From Dyella choica (GTDB lineage Bacteria; Pseudomonadota; Gammaproteobacteria; Xanthomonadales; Rhodanobacteraceae), in the NCBI RefSeq assembly GCF_003977665.1, contig NZ_RYYV01000022.1, positions 1 to 64,000 on the forward strand: a stretch of DNA of 64,000 nt, in the 5' to 3' direction. Positions 58,007 to 64,000 of the stretch are shown one piece after another. The notes below the pieces were generated by a model that was not told the origin of the DNA, ran no database searches, and was given only the letters and a program-made list of their open reading frames with translations. Both the position numbers and the translations under genes were made by a program. Position 1 is the stretch's first letter; every line of letters begins with the position of its first letter.

Positions 58007-60334
58007 ATGCGGGGCATGGCGATGAACGGCGCACGATCGCGTTTGCCGGATGTGCAGTGGATACGCCTGGCGATGCTGGCGGGCGGCACCTTGCTGCTGG
58101 CGCTGGCTGCATTTAGCGCCTGGCAGACTTGGCTGGTCGCCGACCAGGACGGGGCCATCCAGCGAGTGCATGCCGCGCAGGATAGGGCAGTGCAGGCGCT
58201 GGCCGAGGAGGTCGCCAAGCAGCGCGACACGGTGGATCAGGCCGTGGCGGGCCTGGATGTGAGTGGTCTTCCAGGCAGCGCGCCGCAAGTGGTGGCGACC
58301 TTGAAGCAGCGTTTGCCGCGCGCCCTGAGCGTGGAGCTGTACAGCGGCGGCCTGGATGAAGTGCTGCATGCCAACTACCGCGAGTTCGGTTATGCGAAGG
58401 CCGCCCAGCTGATGTCCGCGCCGGATGCCGAAAATGGCTCGCCGATCGAGGCGATGCCCAGGGGTCTGGGTGATCGGCGCCTGACGGCGGTGGAGCCCTT
58501 GGGGTCGGCGCAAAAACCATCGGCCTGGGCCTGGATCGAATTGCCGTTCGCGCCGGTCGCCGATCGTTTCAATGCGATCACGGTGAGCAGCGGCCGGCTG
58601 CGCTTGCAACAGAGCACCGATCGCGGCGAAAACCTCGAGCTGATGGCGCACGGCAATACGGATGCGGCGGAAGCCGAGCCCACCGGCAAACCTATCGCAG
58701 GCAGCAGTTTCAACATCGTGGCGGTGTTGCCAGGGGCGTACATCCTGCTCCCGCAGTCCTTGCCCTTTGCGGTCATCCTCACCCTGCTGAGCATGGCCGG
58801 CAGCGTCGGCCTGTTCTGGTTGTTTGGACGTGCCGGCAAGCCTGCACAGGCGGTTGCCGAAGAACGGACGTTGTCGGATTACGTGCAGGCGCAGCCCAAG
58901 CCCGAACCGGTCAGGCCCACCCCGGCAGTCACCAAGCCGGCAGCATCGCCCGTCAGCGTGGATCCTGCGATTTTCCGCGCGTACGACGTGCGTGGCGTGG
59001 TAGGCACAAGCCTCACGGCCGACATTGCCAAGCTGCTCGGCCAGTCGATCGGTACGGTGATGCGCGAGAAAGGCCTGCGCGAGATCGTGGTGGGCCGGGA
59101 TGGCCGTCTTTCAGGTCCGGAACTGGCGGGCGCGCTGGCCGAGGGCTTGCGCCTGGCTGGCGTCGACGTGATCGATATCGGCGCGGTGCCGACACCGGTG
59201 GTGTACTACGCCACCTATCGCTACAACACTGGCTGCGGCGTCGCTGTCACCGGCAGCCACAATCCGCCGGACTACAACGGTTTCAAGATCGTGGTCGGCG
59301 GTGAAACGCTGTCCGAGGGGGCGATCCAGGATCTCTACCAGCGCATCGCCACGGGTGCGCTCGAATCCGACGGCGGCGGCAACCTGCGGGTGGTCGACGT
59401 GGTGCCCGATTACGTCGAGCGCGTTACCTCCGACGTACAGACCGAGCGGCCGCTCAAGATCGTGGTCGATTGCGGCAACGGCATTCCGGGCGCGCTGGCG
59501 CCGCAGGTGCTGGAAGGCATCGGCTGTGAGGTGATTCCGCTGTACTGCGAAGTCGACGGCCATTTCCCGAATCACCATCCCGATCCGTCCGATCCGCACA
59601 ATCTTGAAGACCTGATCCTTGCGGTGAAGCAGACCGGTGCGGATCTGGGGTTGGCTTTCGACGGCGACGGCGACCGCCTGGGCGTGGTCACGCGTAGCGG
59701 CGAGATCATCTTCCCTGATCGCACGCTGATGCTGTTCGCGCGCGACGTGCTGTCGCGCCAGCCCGGCGCCACCATCATCTACGATGTGAAATGCACCGGG
59801 CATCTCAAGGGCCAGATCCTCGACGCCGGCGGCAGTCCGTTGATGTGGCGCACCGGCCATTCGCTGATCAAGGCCAAGATTCGCGAAACCGGCGCGGAAC
59901 TGGCCGGCGAGATGAGCGGCCATTTCTTCTTCAAGGAACGCTGGTACGGCTTCGACGACGGCATCTATGCCGGCGCGCGCCTGCTGGAAATTCTGGCCGG
60001 CGATCTTGAAGGCCGCACGCCGGAGGAGATTTTCGCCACTTGCCCGAAAGGCGTATCCACGCCGGAACTCAAGGTGGCCATGGCTGAGGGCGAGCACTAC
60101 CGCTTCATCGAGAAATTCCGCGAGCAGGCCAAATTCAGCGACGCCACCCTGGTCACCATCGACGGCGTGCGCGCCGACTGGCCGGATGGCTGGGGCCTGG
60201 TGCGTGCCTCCAACACCACTCCGATCCTGGTACTGCGCTTCGATGCGGACAACGAGGAGGCGCTCAAGCGCATCCAGGACACGTTCCGGGCGCAGCTGCT
60301 GGCCGTGGACAAGTCGTTGAAGTTGCCGTTCTGA
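58007..60334 (+). CDS. Membrane-anchored phosphomannomutase/phosphoglucomutase
   Basis: 775 residues. An N-terminal extension of about 310 residues has two transmembrane helices (LAMLAGGTLLLALAAFSAWQ and LPFAVILTLLSMAGSVGLFW) around a periplasmic part. It is followed by a full AlgC/XanA-type alpha-D-phosphohexomutase: AYDVRGVVGTSLTADIAKLL, catalytic Ser in AVTGSHNPPDYNGFKIVV, metal loop AFDGDGDRLGVVTRSG, sugar loop GEMSGHFFF and phosphate loop RASNTTPILVLRFD. It interconverts mannose-6-P/mannose-1-P and glucose-6-P/glucose-1-P for exopolysaccharide and LPS. ATG 58007 follows the dut stop; ATG 58016 and 58022 are possible. The anchor is typical of Xanthomonadales. Confidence 0.9.
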   Translation: MRGMAMNGARSRLPDVQWIRLAMLAGGTLLLALAAFSAWQTWLVADQDGAIQRVHAAQDRAVQALAEEVAKQRDTVDQAVAGLDVSGLPGSAPQVVATLKQRLPRALSVELYSGGLDEVLHANYREFGYAKAAQLMSAPDAENGSPIEAMPRGLGDRRLTAVEPLGSAQKPSAWAWIELPFAPVADRFNAITVSSGRLRLQQSTDRGENLELMAHGNTDAAEAEPTGKPIAGSSFNIVAVLPGAYILLPQSLPFAVILTLLSMAGSVGLFWLFGRAGKPAQAVAEERTLSDYVQAQPKPEPVRPTPAVTKPAASPVSVDPAIFRAYDVRGVVGTSLTADIAKLLGQSIGTVMREKGLREIVVGRDGRLSGPELAGALAEGLRLAGVDVIDIGAVPTPVVYYATYRYNTGCGVAVTGSHNPPDYNGFKIVVGGETLSEGAIQDLYQRIATGALESDGGGNLRVVDVVPDYVERVTSDVQTERPLKIVVDCGNGIPGALAPQVLEGIGCEVIPLYCEVDGHFPNHHPDPSDPHNLEDLILAVKQTGADLGLAFDGDGDRLGVVTRSGEIIFPDRTLMLFARDVLSRQPGATIIYDVKCTGHLKGQILDAGGSPLMWRTGHSLIKAKIRETGAELAGEMSGHFFFKERWYGFDDGIYAGARLLEILAGDLEGRTPEEIFATCPKGVSTPELKVAMAEGEHYRFIEKFREQAKFSDATLVTIDGVRADWPDGWGLVRASNTTPILVLRFDADNEEALKRIQDTFRAQLLAVDKSLKLPF

Positions 60335-60354
60335 GCCTGGATTCGTAACGCTCA

Positions 60355-60403
60355 CCCTCACGGACGTCATTTCCGCTTGCGCGGGAATGACGTCCGTGAG
60401 GGG
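60355..60403. repeat. Palindromic repeat with long stem
   Basis: CCCTCACGGACGTCATTTCC and GGAATGACGTCCGTGAGGG are nearly perfect inverted arms with loop GCTTGCGC. The inner part is the TCATTCCCGCG-type repeat also at 52595-52618. It lies between the convergent phosphomannomutase and DUF4124 genes and may end both transcripts. Confidence 0.7.
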
Positions 60404-60450
60404 CGGATAATGGCTAAAGTAGATTTACGCGGGCCGCGCCTTGTCGACGG

Positions 60451-61107
60451 TCAATACCCGCGGTCCGCCTTCTCCGCCGCCTTCAAGTCGCGAAAATGCT
60501 GCAGCTCCTGCGCCTGCTGCTGCAGCATGTCCGCCCGATTCGCCTTCTCGCGTTCGAGCAAGTCACGTTCGTTCGCCACCACATTGCGTTGCGTGCCGAT
60601 CTGGTCGACCAGAAATTTCGGCACCGGCTTCTTCTGGCGCTCTTCGTCGGCGGCGCGGTTGAGCAGGTCGGTCAGGGCGCTGTCCTGAGTGTGCAGGTTG
60701 GCGCGGGTGGTGTTCATCTGCTCGTCGAGGTTCTGCAGCACCTGCTGCTGCTCGTCCTTGAGCGCATTCTCGTCGGGGTAGGTGTTGAGCAGCTGCAGGT
60801 CGTGGGTCTTCTTTTGGTTGACGGCGCGCTGCTGTGCCGCTGCTTCGTCGGCCTGCTTTTGCGCAGCGGCGCGTTCGGTGGGGGATAGCTGCTTCTGGAC
60901 GTGCTGCGTCACCGTGCCGTTGCTGTTGATGACGTCATAGCCGTACTTGAGGGCGTCCACCGTCAGGCTGTCGCTGTAATGCGGCAGCCCGCTGCCATCC
61001 ACCCAACGATAGCGGATGCCGCCGCCGGGGCTGGTTTGCTGGGCTGCCGCCAGCCCGGTGAGGCCGAACGACAGGATGATGGTTGCGCTGAGCGCGAGTC
61101 GACGCAT
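60451..61107 (-). CDS. DUF4124 domain exported protein
   Basis: 218 residues with a signal peptide (MRRLALSATIILSFGLTGLA, AAQ), a DUF4124-like domain (YRWVDGSGLPHYSDSL, lacking the usual cysteines) and a long coiled coil rich in Gln, Ala and Glu (about 75-210, with LSPTERAAAQKQADEAAAQQ). Probably periplasmic and structural. It is related in design to the protein at 18373-18960. It lies convergent to the phosphomannomutase gene; pyrE is the next gene upstream on the same strand. Confidence 0.88.
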   Translation of the reverse strand: MRRLALSATIILSFGLTGLAAAQQTSPGGGIRYRWVDGSGLPHYSDSLTVDALKYGYDVINSNGTVTQHVQKQLSPTERAAAQKQADEAAAQQRAVNQKKTHDLQLLNTYPDENALKDEQQQVLQNLDEQMNTTRANLHTQDSALTDLLNRAADEERQKKPVPKFLVDQIGTQRNVVANERDLLEREKANRADMLQQQAQELQHFRDLKAAEKADRGY

Positions 61108-61210
61108 GCTTGCCTCCTACTCGTCCCAGTATAGTCATGCCCGTTTACGGGCTCGATGTCAAAAGTGCGCCAACGTGACTGGGATCACTGCGCCCGGTGG
61201 GCGGGGCCGC

Positions 61211-61240
61211 CCAACCCAGCATTGCCATCCCAGCCTACAC
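61211..61240. repeat. REP element (TAGGCTGGGATG type)
   Basis: CCAACCCAGCATTGCCATCC then CAGCCTAC, the reverse complement of the units at 36892-36967 and 40891-40946, directly after the pyrE stop. Confidence 0.65.
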
Positions 61241-61247
61241 GGATAAC

Positions 61248-61895
61248 TCAGCCACGTACGCCATATTGTTCGCGATAGGCCAGCATGCGCTGATGCTCTG
61301 CAGCCAGGCCGGGCCGTTCGCCAGCGTATGTCAGCACGTCGCTGAAGCTAGTGATGGCGACCACCGGGATGCCATAGTCGCGTTGTACTTCCTGTGCCGC
61401 CGACAGCTCGCCCTGACCGCGCTCCTGCCGGTCCAGTGCGATCAGTACGCCGGCTGGCGTGGCGCCCTGGGCGCGGATCAGAGCGAGGGACTCGCGCACG
61501 GCGGTGCCGGCGGTCATCACGTCATCCACGATCAGTACGCGGCCCTGCAGGGGGGCACCCACCAGCACGCCACCTTCGCCGTGATCCTTGGCTTCTTTGC
61601 GGTTGTAGGCCCAGGGCAAGTCGCGGCCGTGTTGGTCGGCCAGGGCGATGGCGGTGGCGGCGGCCAGCGCGATGCCCTTGTAGGCCGGACCGAACAGCAT
61701 GTCCACCGCCAACCCCGAATTCACCACCGCGGCGGCATAGGCGCGGCCCAGGCGAGCCAGCGCCGCGCCGGAATCGATGCGCCCCATGTTGAAGAAGTAC
61801 GGACTGACGCGGCCGGATTTGAGCGTGAACTGGCCGAAGCGCAGCACGTCGCGTTGCAGGGTCAGTTCGATGAAGTCGCGTTGGTACTCGTGCAT
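61248..61895 (-). CDS. pyrE: Orotate phosphoribosyltransferase
   Basis: 215 residues. It joins orotate and PRPP to form orotidine 5'-phosphate in pyrimidine synthesis. Landmarks: [80 protein letters not shown] (the flexible catalytic loop) and the PRPP motif [20 protein letters not shown]. Length matches the family. It is divergent from xth, as in many gammaproteobacteria. Confidence 0.96.
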   Translation of the reverse strand: MHEYQRDFIELTLQRDVLRFGQFTLKSGRVSPYFFNMGRIDSGAALARLGRAYAAAVVNSGLAVDMLFGPAYKGIALAAATAIALADQHGRDLPWAYNRKEAKDHGEGGVLVGAPLQGRVLIVDDVMTAGTAVRESLALIRAQGATPAGVLIALDRQERGQGELSAAQEVQRDYGIPVVAITSFSDVLTYAGERPGLAAEHQRMLAYREQYGVRG

Positions 61896-61991
61896 GGCCG
61901 CATCTGCTTAAGGTCAAGATGCGTAATGGTAGCGCGTGACTCGCCCCGCGCTCGCGATTGCTATCATCACCCATCCCCACAAGGAACCCCC

Positions 61992-62762
61992 ATGCGCATC
62001 ATCAGTCTCAACGCCAATGGCATCCGCTCCGCCGCGAACAAAGGCGTCTTCGATTGGCTGCGCAAGCAGCGTGCCGACGTGGTCTGCCTGCAGGAAACCA
62101 AGGCGCAGGAAGATCAGCTGACCGACCCGATGTTTCGTCCGGACGGGCACCACTGCTTCTATCGCGACGCCAGCAGCAAGAAGGGCTATAGCGGCGTGGC
62201 GATCTACGCCAAGCACGAACCGGACAAAGTGCTGACCGAGCTGGGCTGGGATGAATTCGACAACGAGGGTCGTTACATCGAGGCGCGCTTCGGCAACCTC
62301 AGCGTGGTATCGCTGTACGTGCCCTCCGGTTCTTCGGGCGATGAGCGCCAGCAGTTCAAGTTCAAGGCGATGGACTGGCTTACGCCCATCTTCGACAAGT
62401 GGCTGAAGAGCAAGCGCGACTATGTGCTTTGCGGCGACTGGAACATCGTGCGCAGCAAGGACGATATCAAGAACTGGGGCTCGAACCAGAAGAACTCCGG
62501 TTGCCTGCCGGAGGAACGCGACTGGCTCAACGGCCTGATCGACCAGCGCGGCTGGGTGGACAGCTTCCGCGCCATCAAGCCCGAAGCGGTGGAATATACC
62601 TGGTGGTCCAATCGCGGCCGCGCCCGCGAAAACAACGTGGGGTGGCGCATCGACTATCAGATCGTGACGCCCTCGCTGCAGCAGCGCCTCAAGCACTGCT
62701 CGATCTATCGCGACGAACGCTTCTCCGACCACGCGCCGTATACCGTCGACTATGCCGACTGA
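61992..62762 (+). CDS. xth: Exodeoxyribonuclease III / AP endonuclease
   Basis: 256 residues of the exonuclease III family: MRIISLNANGIRSAANKGVF, VVCLQETKAQEDQLT with the metal Glu, YSGVAIYAKHEP, GRYIEARFGNLSVVSLYVPS (catalytic Tyr), CGDWNIVRSKDDIKNW with Asp/Asn, and the C-terminal WRIDYQIVTP...SDHAPYTVDY with the catalytic Asp-His. It cuts at abasic sites in base excision repair. ATG 61992 has AAGGAA upstream. Its 3' end overlaps the ampG start by 11 bases. Confidence 0.95.
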   Translation: MRIISLNANGIRSAANKGVFDWLRKQRADVVCLQETKAQEDQLTDPMFRPDGHHCFYRDASSKKGYSGVAIYAKHEPDKVLTELGWDEFDNEGRYIEARFGNLSVVSLYVPSGSSGDERQQFKFKAMDWLTPIFDKWLKSKRDYVLCGDWNIVRSKDDIKNWGSNQKNSGCLPEERDWLNGLIDQRGWVDSFRAIKPEAVEYTWWSNRGRARENNVGWRIDYQIVTPSLQQRLKHCSIYRDERFSDHAPYTVDYAD

Positions 62763-64000
62763 TGGTGGTGCGCCAGCGGCGCGCAAGCCGTCGATCTGGC
62801 GTTCGTTCTCGGAACCGGCGGCGTGGACGCTGTGCATGCTGGGGTTTTCCTCCGGCCTGCCGTTCCTGCTGGTGTCCGTCACCCTGTCGCTCTGGCTGAA
62901 GGAAGACGGCATCGTGCTGAAGGACGTCACGATGATCGCCAGCGCGGGCATGACCTACGCGTTCAAGTTCGTATGGGCGCCTTTGCTGGACCACTGGAAG
63001 CTGCCGCTATTCACGCGCCTGGGACAGCGGCGCGGATGGTTGCTGCTGGCGCAGCTTGGCGTGATTGCCGGTTTGCTGGCGATGGCGTTCCTGACGCCGC
63101 GTCAACTCCCGTTGTTCGTGGCCAGCACCTTGTTCGTCGCCTTGATGGGTGCCACGCTGGACATTGCCCTGGACGGTTATCGCATTGAGATCGCACCGCC
63201 CTCGGCGCAGGGCGCCCTGGTTGCCACCTATTCGCTGGGTTACCGGCTCGGCCTGCTGGTTTCCGGCGCCCTGGCGCTGATCCTGTCCGACCACGTCTCC
63301 TGGTCGCAAATTTATGTGCTGATGGCCGTGACGATGGCCATACCGGTGATCACCACGCTGCGCATGCCCGAGCCGGACGTGCGCCGGTTGTCGCCTTCGT
63401 CATGGCGTGAGGCGATGCGCGAAAGCGTGATCGATCCATTCGCCGACTTTTTCCGTCGCTATCGCTGGGGCCTCGCCGGACTCGCGCTACTGTTCATTCT
63501 GTTGTTCAAGCTGCCCGAGCAGTCCATTGGCACCATCTTCAATCCGTTCATGCGCGACATGGGCTTCAGCAAGACCGAGATCGGCGCGGTCACCAAGATC
63601 TATGGCGTCTGGATCGGTATTGCCGGGGCGTTCCTTGGCGGCGCTGCGGTCGCGCGTTGGGGAGCATGGCGGTCCTTGGGCGTATGCATCGTACTGGGTG
63701 CGATCAGCAATCTGCTTTACGTGTTGCTGATCAGGCATCCGGGCCAGCTGTCGATGCTGACCTTGGCGATCTCCGGGCAAAACTTCTTCGAGGGCATGCT
63801 GGGGCCGCCCACCGTGGCTTTTCTTTCCCTGCTGGTGAATCGCCAGCACACGGCCACGCAATATGCGCTGCTCAGTTCACTGGTGAACCTGCCTGGCAAG
63901 GTGCTCGGTTTTTTCGCGGGCAGCATCGTCGCCGTGGCCGGTTACGGCGGATATTTCGTGATCACCGTGTTTTCGGTGCTGCCCGCGATGCTGCTATTTG
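62752..64000 (+). CDS. ampG: AmpG-like muropeptide permease (3' end outside window)
   Basis: 416 codons from ATG 62752, open to the end of the window. Inner-membrane MFS carrier that imports GlcNAc-anhydroMurNAc peptides during cell-wall recycling. Landmarks: LCMLGFSSGLPFLLVSVTLS LWLKEDGI, MTYAFKFVWAPLLDHWKLPL (AmpG signature), ALMGATLDIALDGYRIE, SLGYRLGLLVSGALALILSD and FKLPEQSIGTIFNPFMRDMG. It overlaps the end of xth, so they are co-transcribed. In many bacteria its activity sets AmpC beta-lactamase induction; no ampC or ampR is seen here. Confidence 0.9.
   Translation, partial: MPTDGGAPAARKPSIWRSFSEPAAWTLCMLGFSSGLPFLLVSVTLSLWLKEDGIVLKDVTMIASAGMTYAFKFVWAPLLDHWKLPLFTRLGQRRGWLLLAQLGVIAGLLAMAFLTPRQLPLFVASTLFVALMGATLDIALDGYRIEIAPPSAQGALVATYSLGYRLGLLVSGALALILSDHVSWSQIYVLMAVTMAIPVITTLRMPEPDVRRLSPSSWREAMRESVIDPFADFFRRYRWGLAGLALLFILLFKLPEQSIGTIFNPFMRDMGFSKTEIGAVTKIYGVWIGIAGAFLGGAAVARWGAWRSLGVCIVLGAISNLLYVLLIRHPGQLSMLTLAISGQNFFEGMLGPPTVAFLSLLVNRQHTATQYALLSSLVNLPGKVLGFFAGSIVAVAGYGGYFVITVFSVLPAMLLF

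Overview
The window looks like a chromosome segment of a high-GC gammaproteobacterium of the Xanthomonadales, most likely Rhodanobacteraceae (Dyella, Luteibacter or Rhodanobacter-like). This rests on the housekeeping gene content and order (speE/speA, argS with an adjacent SPOR protein, radC, coaBC-dut-phosphomannomutase, pyrE, xth, ampG), on DUF4124 proteins, on a C-rich-loop sRNA resembling the Xanthomonas sX13, and on abundant REP-type palindromes. No rRNA, tRNA, IS element or CRISPR array was recognised.

Positions 1-24000 are mostly accessory. There are many small hypothetical genes, a decayed polymorphic-toxin tail with a broken immunity gene (2997-3458), two copies of an Hpt plus RcsB-like regulator pair (3521-4642 and 9513-11272), and copies of a dispersed intergenic repeat that sit at gene boundaries. 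The central feature is a probable defence or stress island at 11520-18167. A rightward, translationally coupled operon encodes an acyl-carrier-like protein, an XRE regulator, an ImmA/IrrE metallopeptidase with a C-terminal chagasin-like cysteine-protease-inhibitor domain, a papain-like C1 protease with an intact Cys/His/Asn triad, and a thymidylate-synthase-like protein. It meets, with overlapping 3' ends, a leftward coupled operon (DUF4031, MazG-like pyrophosphohydrolase, uracil-DNA-glycosylase-like protein). That operon is divergent from another XRE gene carrying two copies of a palindromic operator. A decayed LysR/SDR/monooxygenase cluster follows, then an MFS/AraC pair and a sulfotransferase.

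Positions 24232-30879 hold one giant autotransporter adhesin split by an in-frame TGA. Next come a HEAT-repeat protein and a Panacea-type toxin-antitoxin pair with a two-helix membrane partner (32553-33542).

From about 33900 the sequence is mostly core: ntrBC, a phospholipase D/cardiolipin-synthase-like lipoprotein, YceI, SixA, a ParA-like ATPase, polyamine genes, a ketone-body operon (bdhA, acetoacetate decarboxylase, patatin), and an NCS2 purine permease. The permease is followed by an AT-rich insertion (about 50100-51300) that carries a secreted pertussis-toxin-S1-like ADP-ribosyltransferase and is flanked by a degenerate second copy of the permease 3' end. The rest is mmsB-like, SPOR, argS, the sRNA, radC, coaBC, dut, a membrane-anchored phosphomannomutase, DUF4124, pyrE, xth and a 3'-truncated ampG.

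All assignments come from reading motifs and context by eye; no database search or structure prediction was run.
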